Positions 37,575 through 51,692 of a DNA stretch of 64,000 bases are shown here, piece by piece; positions within the stretch are counted from its first letter, which is position 1; every line of letters starts with the position of its first letter. A program made the position numbers and the translations under genes. Below the pieces are notes generated by a model, which was not told where the DNA came from, searched no databases, and worked only from the letters and a program-made list of their open reading frames with translations. The stretch is from Paralvinella palmiformis (taxonomy: Eukaryota > Annelida > Polychaeta > Terebellida > Alvinellidae): positions 1,289,001 to 1,353,000 of the forward strand of contig JAODUP010000011.1 in the NCBI GenBank assembly GCA_025642065.1, given 5' to 3'.

Positions 37575-39256
37575 CGCAGTAATTATGTGATATTGAGAGT
37601 CGGACTAGATATTATTATTTACAAAAGAACAAATGTCCACCAAACCGTAAATTGCTAAAGTGATTCTTATTTTTAAATTGATTTGATCAAATACTAATAA
37701 CAGTACTAATAAGAGTTGGATAGTGGCTTATTTATTTTCACACAGTCGGTGTTTTATGACAGTTCCTAATATCTAGACCATAATTGGGTGTTTCAGACAC
37801 AAGTGCTTTGAGTAGCAGTTACTGATAACGTATACCGACCATAATAATATGATTTACTTCGACTTTTAGCAATTAATTACTCAAACAAGATACTATCATT
37901 CACATCTGTTACCAGAGAGATGGCTATATCTACCTCCAATTTATTAAAATAAATTTTTTTCTTATCCCACCTCAAACGTTTGTTGTGTGTTATATAGCGT
38001 TTGATATTTTATAGCGCAGACTATTGTCTTAAGATAGGATGCGTTCTCAACTTAAATGTCATAAGTAAATGTTTCCCAAATTAGTCAAAATGATAGTGTT
38101 ATTATATTACAAACAAAATGGCTAAAAAGACACACCGAGTGCGGCACATCCCTGTATAGACTAGGCCACGTATGGGAGAGCCTCATGCATCCACCGGGCT
38201 CCTGTGTACAGAAAAAATACCACTTTATTGTAAATGAAGTTATGCGGTAGGATTCAGGCTCAGTGTGTTGACTTATCAATGCTGCAGATAATTTCTCACA
38301 ATTTATACTGTCTGTAACCTTTTTCGCTAGTGGTTTAAAGTTGCAGGGCATTTTGTCTGTCGACTAGTAAAAACGCTTGTAAACAAGATGTGGAATTGCG
38401 TGATGTTTGGCAAAGATGACGTCACACAATAACTCCTAACGAGTATAGTAAACACTAGCAATACCCCGTGAAAGTTAGGAAATTAAAGATTTGTTACATT
38501 ATATTTATTTCGAAATGTAAAATTTATTTTCTCGTCATCCTTAAAGGAACCATCAAACTAGCTTTTAAATGAATTAAGACGAACAACTAATTAAAATTGC
38601 AGATTAATTGTGAAGAGAATATGTATCACCTAAACTCTTGTGGTCTGAAGGACATACAGTTGATTGGAGCGCTTATATCTGTATATCTGTAGATCGAATA
38701 ATTAAAATAAACACTGAGCTAAAGAATTCAAAGTGACCTGTTTTTTTTCAAGACTGCGATGTTTTATTTATCATCACATCTTTTACTCATCATCAGATAG
38801 TTTGTAAGTTAATCCATTAAGTAAACAGTTTTCTGTAGTTTGGGGATATCTATAATTATTCCTTTTGGTTTTCTGATATCAAACAATGATCGACCAACTT
38901 ACACTTTTAGGTAGATATTCTACATCGACAAAAAGGATACGGATGATGATATAAATTGATCTATCTAAAAGTCTACCAGATGGAAGAGATTTTCAAGTTT
39001 GTGACCTGTACTAATCAGTATATGGCCAATAATTACAAGATGTTAGGCAAGGAACAGAGAAAAGTTGGAAACGTTTATCTGTTAGACCGGTTTCCTATTA
39101 TATAGATCGTTTCAAACGTAACACCCACTCACCCACACTCACACCGAGTATAATGGGAGAATCGGCATAGAATCTTGCGTCTAACTCTCCAAATGTTAGT
39201 ATAGTTGTGGTTAAATTCACTCTTAATTCTACAGTACTGGATCAGGGGATGCTTGA

Positions 39257-39410
39257 TGGACTGACTCACTGACTCACTGACTCACTGACTCACTCACTCA
39301 CTCACTCACTCACTCACTCACTCACTCACTCACTCATTGACTCACTCACTCACTGATTCACTCACTGACTCACTCACTGACTCACTCACTGACTCACTCA
39401 CTGAGTCAGT
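39257..39410. repeat. CTCA/CTGA simple-repeat array
   Basis: About 150 bp built from interleaved ACTCACTG and CTCA units. Confidence 0.9.
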
Positions 39411-40190
39411 ACTCTGTGTAGACTCGTTCTCAGTCGCATTCTAGATATATGACAGACTGACCTCTATCAATGATTGTCCATTTATCGGAATTAGCCCTCT
39501 ATAATTTTGTCACCAACATATTTCTTCTATTACCTAATGTAATCATTATGACATGTTTCTTTTTTAAATAGAAAATCACTTTCAACCACAAGTTCTGATA
39601 TCTTTAGGTCACCAAAACTCTTCTTTATTTCATAATAGATACAATAATTTGGTGGATATCCATTTACGAGGGTGGGGTGGGGTAGCGTAATATTACTGAC
39701 TACAAAGAATGAGTTAGCCAGTGATTGATATTTTTGTGTCTCATTATCGATACTAAACTATAAATATTATCTATCAATAATAAAATGTCACTGATTATTT
39801 CAATTGCATAATATATCAACACTGATGCTTCTTATTCCGTTATTTGACAGTTCTGTAGTTCTTTCCCTGTTCTTCTTTTTTTGGGTAGTCACCGTGTCTC
39901 TCTGCGGAAATAGTATATCCAGATATATAAATCACTGGAACGAGCAATAACTGAACGATTGGCTTTAAGCAAGCTCGACATAGCAACGGTGAATATTATC
40001 TCTCAAAATATTGAAAGTATGTTCTCTTTTGGAAATGAAAGATGAAACACCCTTCAGATATATAGTTAAGCAACGATGTTAAGCCAATTACAGAAACAAC
40101 AATTTCTCCGTAAATATTCATTGTTTTGACATGTTAATTAAGCTAATTGATTCCTGTTATTGGACATAAGCTAAATATATGTATCGAGCC

Positions 40191-40231
<41 letters not shown>

Positions 40232-40652
40232 TTTAAAATTTTTTAAATTTAATCAGTACCAACTCTGGTACCGCTAAATGTACTAGCAGCATGGTGTTAC
40301 CGTAAGAAGATATACATGGTCATAATGTGCTTCTAAGAATTTTCACTTGCCAAAATGATCCGGCTCTCAAGTATAGGCATAAACATTCTGATGTATGCAG
40401 CTAAACGATTCACACTTGGTGAGAAAAACTGTTCTGCCCAAACATAACTCGCAGTTAGTTGATGTCTGGACATGAATTGTTTATTATATTTAAAATATTA
40501 CAACGTTTTTGTCTTTTTGGTATTTTGGCCATCACGCTTATCACATTATAACAGTGAGAAAAAAACAATACATGTGAACGTTATTATTGTATTAATCTTC
40601 TGATTATAGTAGGTAAAGAAAATTAGCCGGTAAATGCCCAACTTATATTCTG

Positions 40653-40703
<51 letters not shown>

Positions 40704-41615
40704 CCACATGTACATATAATGAATAAGACGCAATAATAGACACAGACTAACATTCAAAATGATCTAGTTAAAAGTTAATCATAACTATTCATTTGACGAT
40801 GACGTATTATATAACATGACATACCAATAATCAATTAGACCATCCACCATGAATATTTTACTAGTTTATTTATTAAAACTCCCAGCATTGTAACACGATC
40901 AACAATAAATAATTTAATAAAATTAACACACATATCTCTGGTAGATGAATCTTTGGAATATTTACTTGCAGGGGGGGGGTAATATTATTTTTATTACACT
41001 GATTGACATAAAGTCAGAAGTTTTTTCATGATGGCTTATCTGAATCGTAGAATTTATGGAACTTTTTTATTGATCGTATTGATTATAATGATTGTATTCA
41101 CCTTATTGATTGTATTGATTATATGATTATAAGAATCGAATCCTTTCGAGCCACGGTACAGTTGATATAAATAATCCCATTCCAGGACTGTTTATTTACA
41201 CTAACAGACTCTTGGATATTATTTCTTTGTTTATATATTACACAAGTTACGCGGATTAACACAATCGGCCGTTTAGTTATCCTGACCAGTATTCAATAGA
41301 AGATTGTTAAAGTTGTCTTGGAGCAACTATCATTAAGCGTAGTAGTCATCTACCTTGATGATAATAATGCCTCAGTGGTCTGTGTATATAGCCAATACAG
41401 TCAATTATACCGAGTTTGTTTTTAACTTCGGATTATAATTGACTGCCGAGATTCATCTATCATATCGTGTATCATTGATCTGTGAGTTGTGTGATCTAAA
41501 GATAAGTTCCTGAATCACCACCAACTGACCATATCTCTTTATCAGCTAATGCTACCGGTTCGCATATCGTGTATTAATTATATATTGCGTACATTTATAT
41601 GATTATATGATGGGA

Positions 41616-41816
<201 letters not shown>

Positions 41817-42199
41817 TTTCAATGGAATTTCTGATGAATGAAAAATATAAATATGTTGCCTAGTCGGTATTCAGTGTAGACACAAAAATACACTAATTCG
41901 GTCTAAATACGGAAACTGTTCTTTTCTTATTGTTATTTGGTATACAGTATTATGGCTCCGTTGATGAATTACAACCTGAGATGGCGTCTACAAAAAGTTT
42001 ACACTTTCGTTGATTAAAATACGTCGTTATCGTGTTTCTTGTGGAAAATAACTATCGGTTGATGTTTTGCAAAATCTTAGCGATACAGGCGTGTTTTATG
42101 TTTTATGTGAAGACTAACATAATTTTTTTTAAATATAATTTTCATGATGCTCTATTTGGAAAATCGTTGCCCTGCATGTTACGAGCTAAACACCGGTAA

Positions 42200-42788
42200 G
42201 ATATGTGTTGTATATACTACAATTTTAGACACCGTATCCATTTCAAGACTTTATTAATAACTTATAAATCTTTCAATGATATGGCATCTGAATACCTGTG
42301 TGAACTACTGTCCACTAGAAAGAAAGTCATTCCGAAAACTCAGGTCATCCAGTCGGATAGTATTGAAGGTACTCGTGTCTCAGCTCAAGTCATATCATAT
42401 GACTCATCCCCCCACTTTGTGGAATAGGTTTACGACATATATTAGAAATGTGTCGTCTCTTGAAACATTCACAGATTAATAATAATTATCTTTTAAATCC
42501 CTGGTTTAATTGGTCGTACGTTAGACCACAGATCACTATCACGAGTTCGAACCTCGGCGTCGGCATATTTGAAGGGTGTTTCATTTTTGACTTCGCTTCA
42601 TTACCTTTGGAGGTCGCTCGGCCCATTTAGCCTACCTTGTGCGCAGAAGTGGCCATAAAGCATCAATCACCATCAATCGTAATCTTATAGGGTTTTTATT
42701 GACATATTATTTGGGGTATTGTTGTATTACATATTATTTGTACAGCGCCTTTGGATGGCTCCTGCTAGTAAGGGCGATTTATTAAATA

Positions 42789-42828
<40 letters not shown>

Positions 42829-42830
42829 GC
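42200..42830 (+). mobile_element. LINE B-family 3' end, split by a SINE
   Basis: The start encodes HRIHFKTLLITYKSFNDMAS and EYLCELLS. After a frame break it reads SHFVE/LWNRFTTYIRNVSSLE, homologous to the C-terminus of LINE B. The end carries GGCTCCTGCTAGTAAGGGCG and an ATT tail, as in LINE B. Between about 42,500 and 42,685 the LINE sequence is interrupted by a SINE. The LINE text resumes with agggtttttattgacatatt, which LINE B has without interruption. Confidence 0.88.
42500..42685 (+). mobile_element. tRNA-derived SINE, family 1, copy b
   Basis: The head CTGGTTTAATTGGTCGTACG has a B box in GAGTTCGAACCTC. The body contains TTGACTTCGCTTCATTACC and TTTGGAGGTCGCTCGGCCC, as in the other two copies. 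The tail is ATCA-like. It sits inside a LINE 3' end. Confidence 0.82.
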
Positions 42831-43376
42831 ATAATATAGTTAATTAGACAAATAAAAGCAGCATTTATCATGAGGTTCTTTATAGCAACAAAATGAACGA
42901 GTCGTATTTGACAGTCGGGGATATCACATGTGTGACCGTACCTTTATCACGTGTATGATCTCGTTCGTTGGTTATCTGTTTAAAGTCGAGTTACCGTGGT
43001 CTAAGTGTGACTGTTATCAATGTTTTCTGATGTTGTTCAGCAAAGTAGCAGATGTTGGACAATCTTTAATATCTCCGCTGTTTCTCTGCTATATTACAGA
43101 CTAAATGACTGACTTTGTTTATTGTTGGAGAAACGTCGCCATTCTGAAGTGAAAGATAATGTCTACGTTTCGTGCCCTGTCACTAGTCTGGTGATATTAC
43201 GTGAAATCTATTGGTGACCCTCGATATAGGAGAGACATATTATAACTGGCTAGAAGAGAGAAGCTTCAGGTAATTGCGCCGACAAAAAGATGGACATAAA
43301 ACGGTATAAACCTATTTCTACCTGGGAAATCATACATATCAAATTTCTTTCTCTCTCTCTCTCGCTCTTTCTCTCT

Positions 43377-43409
<33 letters not shown>

Positions 43410-43433
<24 letters not shown>

Positions 43434-43709
43434 TTTAGCTGTGTATAATAAGGCACAGGCACAGAGAATCTCGAACCGTGAATTCAAACTCTGGACGTTT
43501 CTTCAGGGGACTGAATCCAGAGTGGCGACTTTTCTTGCTGAGACGTGTGTAATGTCTCACCAGTCATATGTGTGTGTGTGTGTGTGCGTGTGTGTGGTGG
43601 ATGTGCATGCGTGTGTCTGCGCGTAAAAATAAACTCTACCAGATTGAAAACTATTTATTTTACATACTGACAACAAAGTGATGATAATAATTGCAACATC
43701 ATTTTTAAA

Positions 43710-43799
<90 letters not shown>

Positions 43800-43967
43800 G
43801 CCGTGATCTGACTTGGGTATTCTACTCCCAAACTCCACGGGTGTAGGTGATTCGCTTTTTTTTTGCTTGGCGGCTTAGGGACTGGTGAGACATTACACAC
43901 GTCCAGAGTTTGAATTCCCGGTTCAAGATTCTCTGTGCCTGTGCCTTATTATACACAGCTAAAAAAA

Positions 43968-43970
<3 letters not shown>
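43410..43970. mobile_element. Inverted pair of one SINE-like repeat with CA-repeat tails
   Basis: The left arm (about 43,434-43,565) and right arm (about 43,873-43,965) are inverse copies, sharing TAGCTGTGTATAATAAGGCA, CAGGCACAGAGAATC and GTGTAATGTCTCACCAGTC. The left arm has about 45 extra bases in the middle. In the right arm GGTTCAAGATTC resembles a Pol III B box. Each arm ends, at its TAGCTGTG side, in a long CA/TG repeat; (CA)n also fills the space between the arms (43,715-43,791). Confidence 0.8.
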
Positions 43971-44044
<74 letters not shown>

Positions 44045-44075
44045 TTTAAATATATATATATATATATATATATGC
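43970..44075. repeat. (CA)n-(TA)n microsatellite
   Basis: About 35 CA units followed by ATTTTAA and a TA run. It is attached to the outer end of the right SINE arm. Confidence 0.95.
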
Positions 44076-44289
44076 GTGCGTGTGTTGGGGGTATGGGTGT
44101 GTGTGCGTGTGTGTGTGGGCGCGCGCCCGCGCGCGTGTGTGTGTGATTTACACAATGCGCCAAACTATAAATAACATACTTCATTCAATCTCAAATTTAT
44201 TTGACTCCACCTAAACACTAATTTACTTACACATGTCTATTATCCGCGTAAAATAATACAGATCTACTCTGTAGAGATTCATTCCAAAA

Positions 44290-44695
44290 TATAATACGAC
44301 CTAATATATATCTGGTATAGCAGCACAATAATATGATAAGATTTAGCAGTGATACATGTCTGCTTTAGGAGCACAACAACGTGATCAGATTTAGCAATGA
44401 TGCATATCTGGTATAGCAGCACATTAATGTGATACGAGTTAGCAGTGATACATGTCTGGTATAGCAGCACAGCAATATAATAAGAGTTAGCAGTTATTCA
44501 TGTATGATATAGCTGCACAACAATATGATAAAACGTAGCAGTGATACATGTATGACATAGCAGCACAACAACGTGATAAGAGTTAGCAGTGATACATGTC
44601 TGGCATAGTGGCACAACAATGTGATAAGAGTTAGCAGTGGGACATGTCTGGTATAGCAGCAGAACAATGTGATAAAAGTTAGCAGTAATGAAGAC
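44290..44695. repeat. 48-bp minisatellite, about 8 copies
   Basis: The unit contains AGCAGTGATACATGTCTGG, TATAGCAGCACAACAA and GTGATAAGAGTT. The 48-bp period equals 16 codons, so minus-strand frames stay open as repeats resembling TANSYHIVVLLYQTC. Copies vary by point changes and small indels. Confidence 0.9.
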
Positions 44696-44699
44696 GATT

Positions 44700-45358
44700 G
44701 TCAAATTGTGTATGTTAACTAATTACAGACACATAATATACTCTTAATATCGATTTTTAGCGTACCTAGGGGTGGGGATATGTATTAGTCTGTTTGTTTA
44801 CATGTTTGCCTTTGTTTACTTTAAATTTAAAACGGAAGTGCTTACAACATCCTCAAACCAAAACGTACGCATTTGAATAGTACCGTATGTATTTAGAGCT
44901 AACGAACTAGGTATATCCCATATATCCTAAAAAAATATATTTTACTTATATCGTAAATTGTTACACGACCTTTGGCCTTCCGACCAACAGTCATCATCGT
45001 TTGGGTCATGGTTATAATGTAGGATATAGAAACACATTATATAACACAAAAGTTATGAACTGTTATAAACAAAACAGCCAGATTTCTACCGAACAATAAT
45101 ACTCGTCTGTGATGCTATTAACTTTGGGACCAAAGAGCCACAGTACCCGATGACAATTTGGTTATAATCCAGATCGTAACCCGAAACCAAACTCCTGACT
45201 GTTGTCAATAACGAAATAATTCATTCGACAATTGTTCGATAATCATAGCTATAACAGGTTTTTTGTTCCATCACACTTCGTCCGCCCCCGATACCTAATA
45301 TACCTCACAGTTCGTGCTTCACCATAGATCTCTGACACGACTAACCTATTGTTGCAGT

Positions 45359-45403
<45 letters not shown>

Positions 45404-46369
45404 ATATGTGTGTGTGTGTGTATGATCTCTGTTTTAAGCTACTTTCTACATGTCAATTCCACCTCTCCCCTCTCTGAACAGAACTAGAACACGGAATCAA
45501 TATTTTCGGGTCCACTGAAGCATTCCTTCTATGTAAACTCTGACGTTAGCCAAAAAGTACTAATTCCGTTCGGGAAAAGGTAGGCTTACCTTTTTACAGT
45601 GCTAAAAGTTTTCACCTTTCAGTGAATGCAGAACAGATTACCATCGTACAAACAAACAAACAAACAAACAAACAAACAAACAAACAAACATAATCTATCG
45701 CCTATTTACACAAACAACAATTTCAAACATTACACAGGAAAGGAAGAACACATACTGACATAGTTACGAATTACACTGAGATTTCTAACAAACACACAGT
45801 TCTAGATATTGGACGTAAATATAGTATTCTCTTTACACATTGTAGTCGAAAGCTTACACAGTTTTCGTCCATTTCTACACTTAAAGAACCCTATTTACAA
45901 ATGATAATAAACTTGTTCGTGATACACCTATTTCAACAACAATATTTCTATCTAGTCTAGGATCGGATCAAATTGTTCCTATTTGCTGTTGTTTGTGCTA
46001 AAGCCTTTTCAGTTTGCCAGACAACACGACACAGAATATTATTTACTGAATTCGATTTTACTGAAGTAGAAGTCCAGTCTGATCAGCGCCGACTACATGA
46101 GACATTGTTTACATGATACAAAGAATAAATAATAGCTTAACTTATAGAAATATATGTCTGTATAAGTATGCATAAAGCCTAAGACCCCTGTACGCTTAAC
46201 TGTATCCACACAAACACGCACGAAGACACGCACTTATGCGCGCGCGCACACACACATATGCACATTTACACCCCAATTATCAAACTCCCTTGCTATGCAC
46301 ATCGAGGAAACCTGAAATGTTCTATGAAAGAAACAGTTGGACAACAATATACCGAGCGTCTGTAGAGAT
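44700..46369. other. Downstream / possible 3' UTR of the neurotrophin gene
   Basis: No exon was recognised. Contains (CT)n with (GT)n at 45,363-45,420 and (AAAC)n at about 45,652-45,691. I found no clear minus-strand AATAAA in the first 600 bases past the stop codon. Confidence 0.45.
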
Positions 46370-46508
46370 TTATAACTCGAACTTCTCCGAAATAGCACAG
46401 TTACATCCGGTGTTTACTTGAATCCAGTTCCAGTCGAGAGTATTATCCTTTGAATTACGGATTAGTGCCATGACGTAAGTCTTCTTCTGTCTACACGACG
46501 AGTTGTAT
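46370..46508 (-). CDS. NT: Neurotrophin last exon: C-terminal third of mature domain
   Basis: The acceptor is ggtttccattacag; the base A completes Arg. It encodes YNSSCRQKKTYVMALIRNSK, DNTLDWNWIQVNTGCNC and AISEKFEL, then TAA at 46,372-46,370. The W-x-W-I ... C-x-C ending is the neurotrophin signature. C79 to C109 spacing is x29, against x28 in BDNF. Confidence 0.95.
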
Positions 46509-48076
46509 CTGTAATGGAAACCAAATAAAACGATCACTTAGCGTCCATGACACACTCCAGGAAACTCCATCTTGAAATGTTTCACGTTTACTTTGTCCAC
46601 AGTCGGCAATAAATGGGTCTAGAAGTCACAAATGATAGTACGCTTGTGCTAAACATGAAAAATCCTGAGATGTCGCTGTAGTAGTATTTGAACTGGATGC
46701 CACAAGACACCCGGACTTTATAGAGACAAATACTTTCAAATGACACATTCTTGTTCACAGATTCGACAATAGTTAGTCGCTATTATGTGGTTGACTATTT
46801 AAGTAATACGTCTATTTTACTGAATTATAATCGGGCGTTAAAGTCCCCGAAAACATTTTATTAATTAGTCTAAATTATATGTGATTATTTATTAACAAAT
46901 CCAACATATTCACATCTGGTCCTGTTTACTAGTAAACATTTGTTTTAAAGTATTAATTGAGTGTATCGGTTTTTATTTACTCTCGTTACTGGTCACATCA
47001 GGGTCTTATTTTCGAGGGAGTACTCCGTGTAACACAGAAAATTAGGTCATCTGATAAAACATCCGAGATACACAGAAAACAGCGACATTCTAATCCGAAT
47101 ATGGATAGCTACAGCTCACTGTGTTAATAAGAGCCTTTTAAATTGTATTAAATGCATGGATACAGTGACTCGGGAATTCTATGGTCCAAACTAAACGTAC
47201 AACATCTATCAATAAATACAAATCTGTTCTAAAGATTAACCTTTTAAATGTAGTTTACCCTGGATTTATCAATTTTCCTTCCTTTATAATAATAAAAAAG
47301 ATGATGGTGGTGATGATGATAATGATGATAATAATAATTATAATACTATCCTAAATGAATATGGCTTGCTACTCTAATAAGGATGACCTAGAAAATGTTA
47401 TTCAGAGCTTCCTGAAAGAGAATAACTATAAACCAGAATATTTCTAATTAATTTTTGCATTATTATTATTATTATTATTATTATCATCATGATCAATCTT
47501 ATTGTAAATCTGACGACATACAAAAGCATATTACGAGACAATTCTGAGGATCGTAACAAAGGCCAGAGTTACAGAGTCCTTCTAATGTTCCCTTTTCACC
47601 TAAAGCTTAACAACAGCAGGTAATATATATGTCACTACTGGGAAGCTGTATTGGTGTTTGCAGGGGGAGGGGGTGGCTTAACGTCAGAGAGGCTTTCAGA
47701 TAATAACTGCTGCATCTAACAAGATGGCTGACTATGAGATGGTCATATAATTATGTCGAATGAGCACCAAATAATATAATACGTTAGAGTTCTCCGGATT
47801 AATGTTTTTGTCTGTGTTACAATAATTGGTGCCTGATGAATGGGTTAGTACTGTGAGTCTACGAACAAGGAGAACAGGTAGGCAGTTTTATGTTATAACG
47901 TCGGATTTCATCGACCTGATATATTGTTATGACAGTCCATGTTTATGACTGTACGTCGGTCTTAATGACTGCCATTTGGGGATATATGTGTGTCTATATG
48001 TCATTCTAGATAGTTATCTATATGTATATTTATTTCTCTCTCTTTATTTCCATTTGTACTTCTATCTATGTCTTCA

Positions 48077-48131
<55 letters not shown>

Positions 48132-49436
48132 TTTCTATGGAATTATATAAATATATGTATATGTTTACAGACATGAAAATAAATATGAAATATATTTTTA
48201 CCTGTTGCATTCTTTTGTGGAACAGCATATCGGGACTAGTTGGTTAGTGTTTATGATCTGTTCAGTGATAGCAGCATAATCATTGATACGTTACGAGTAT
48301 TTTGGCATACGTTTTCAACACGTGGTACTGTTTTGAGTGAGTGGGTGACCAATAAAACACCCAAGGTCCATGTGGCGTGATAGTTGAGGCTCTATAAATA
48401 AGGGGCTACAGCTATTCCTATCTCTAGCTGTTCTCGTGCATGCCGGCGGAATTTGCTGAAATCTTTGGGCAACTTTCTTGACATCACGGTCCGTCATTTT
48501 AATGAAGGAATTTATCGACGGGTTCTTGCCATGTGGCGTATGGTTTCCAAACAGAAGATCATTGCCCAAGCTATTGGGATAGCACAGGGAACAGTCTCAA
48601 AGGTGCTTAAGAGAAATCATCAGACGGGCGTACCCACACCCAGAGCTAGACTCGGGCGTCCTCGTAAGACAACAGAAAGGGAAGACCGTTATCTGCAACG
48701 TTTGTGCCGAAATGAGCGTATCAAGTCAGCAAACACCCTTCATGCTGAGTGGTTACGGTTCACTAATTCCCCTACATCCAGAATGCTAGTGAATCTGAGA
48801 TTGATCCATGAAGGTTACTTCGCCAGGAGACCTCTGAAGAAACTTTTATTGTTGCAAAGACATCGTACAGATTGGGCTAGAAACCATCTCCGCTGACGAC
48901 CAAGTCATTGGCAGCATTTCATTTTCAGCGATGAATCCATATTCCTGCTTTGCCAGATAGAAAGTGGTATCCGGGTCCGCAGACAGCAACATGAAGCCTA
49001 TAATGAAGATTGCATCGTACCTAGAGTCCAAGCAGGGAGCGGTGGAGTTACCATATGGGGTGCTTTCCACCATGGTGGAAAATGTGACCTTTACATCGTC
49101 GTTGGAAACCTGGATCAGTACCTACAGATCTTGGAGGAACAGTTATTGCCATTTGCTTCTCTGACATTTGGGCATATTTTGTGTACCAGGATGATAACGC
49201 CAGGCCTAACAGAGCTCGCACAGGGGAAAATGAAGGGATCGAACACCTGGAATGGCCAGCAGTGTCTCCGGATATGAATCCTATAGAGAACATATGATCC
49301 GAAGTAACACGCACCATGGATGCAAGTGCCAACCAGCCTACTAATCTGGCAGAATTGCGACAGGCAATCATTGATGCATTGGAAGCTCTGCCCCTTCAAA
49401 CCCCGACAACCCTGATTGACAGCATGCCTCGACGAG

Positions 49437-49491
<55 letters not shown>

Positions 49492-49636
49492 CATAGTTCA
49501 TTATAGTCCAGTACAAATTACAATAAAATGTTAATTTCGAATAAGTGAATGTCATTTTTACCCTCAACGATCACCATACATGTTACGTGTGATCGATAAA
49601 TATGGAAATATAAATAGGTCAGCACACTAATCGATG

Positions 49637-49680
<44 letters not shown>

Positions 49681-51062
49681 ACGCGCGCGCGCGCGCGTAT
49701 GTATCTATCATCTGAATGTGTTGGCGGTTGTCTCACAGATAACTGTACATTCAAGAATTTGTTCATAGCTGACTCCATTCTAAGGTCACACTCTCAATGT
49801 AGCTAGTATACGTAAAATAATTATTTTGAAGCTATAATGTTTACATAAAGACATTAAAATATGATCTCGGAGGTCATCACTATATATCAGTAACAAGTTT
49901 AGTTCCTTCTGCTATTATCATATCTATATCTATGCGTATACATATTACGTAATTCAACTCCAGCTATTAATTACACTTGTGTATGGGAAAGTTCCTTTTT
50001 TCACTAACCTTTAATACCTTTAATAATTATTTGTATTATATTGTATTTGTATTCTTGTATTACTTTTAGTCAGAGTCGTCCCCTATTAGAGACGTCTATA
50101 TGAAGCTGTCATTCTTCTGTATCTCAGATTTGTAATCTAATTTATGTAAAACTAATTTATCATGTTATACGATCCCAGAATTCTCAGGTAGATTCCTCGT
50201 TACAAAACTACTAGTTTTCAACTTTCTCCTTCAACTTTTATTCCAATTTACAGAATAGAATATCTAATATAGACAAAACATCCTGTTTAACAGCAACTAC
50301 CACCACTACTACAACAGTAACAACAATAACAGCACCATCAGCATCATCAACAATAACATATCAATGTTTTATGTAAGATAATATTGAAGAGTAATTGAGA
50401 TTTATTTTCCAGTTATATAAAATTATGGAATGTTTTCGTGGACTTGTCGAGAGAGACCCCCGGAGATCGATCCACCCAAACGTAATTCGATCTATCCTTG
50501 TATAAGACGACCACATTTGGAATATCCGGTTTGCCAATTTAAAAGTAAAATGCTTCATTTATACTTCATTTTACGGCCATCACAAACCACAACCATCATA
50601 AAATAAAACCACCACAAACTACGACCATCATTAACTAGGACCAGACATGGGGTCAATTTCTTTTGTCAATTCCACTCGATTCCATTTGGTCAATTCCGCC
50701 TCAAATTTATCAATTCCAATTCCAATTTTTCCAATTCCGAATTTTTTCAGACTCTTTTGCCTAATACCTTTTACTATGAGTAGGTTCTCCGAGTAACTAC
50801 TTGGAATATCAACTCCGAGTAGTAGGATTGGTATGGAAGAAATATTTCTGAATTAAAAAATTAAATGGTAATTTAATTTGTGGGTTTAATTTGTTTGCCC
50901 GTTCTAAACATTGATCGGGGGTAAATTCCTAAATAGCATTATCTCTGTATATATTACAGCCATTCTATGTGGTGGCGTCACAGTGTTGTTGGCGGATCCC
51001 ACGGTATCCAGACCATTTAATTGGTTAAATGCTGACGTGGGGTGCCACAGTCAATGTGCATA

Positions 51063-51129
<67 letters not shown>

Positions 51130-51655
51130 AAGTGTGTGTGTGCGTACGTACGTTCTGGATCAAATTTTGATCAAGTATATTGGTAACACCACATGTAAGT
51201 GTTAACGTGGTAAAATTAGCGTAAGTCTAACCACAAGGCGCTTGGATCATAGTCTTGGGTGCATCCATTGTAATCATCAAATATGTGTTTATATTCTACT
51301 GTCCAGTAGGACCCTTGAAACGAATGTTTTTTGCTTGGTTCCGCCCAGCAGGAGTCAGATCCTGTATTTACTTTCACAACCATGTTGGGTACTAAACTAC
51401 TGACATATGGTAAGTTTACAAAATATCGTAAATGGTTATTAAAACAGTTAGGTCTGGGGACAGGCTATAGTAATTTTGGCTCAAGTTTGGCATTCCCCGT
51501 GAGATGAAACAAGTTTAATTCCTAAATAGCAATATCTCTATATAGATTATAGGTAAGCTCTGTGGTGGTGTCACAGTGTTCGGGGCGGAGCCCACAGTAT
51601 CCAGACCATTTCAATTGGGTAAATGCTCACTTGGGATTCCACGGTCGGTGTGCGT

Positions 51656-51692
<37 letters not shown>

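Noticed and set aside
38085..38351. 88-codon minus-strand frame with five cysteines
   Set aside because: No recognisable domain, splice context or repeat support; treated as chance.
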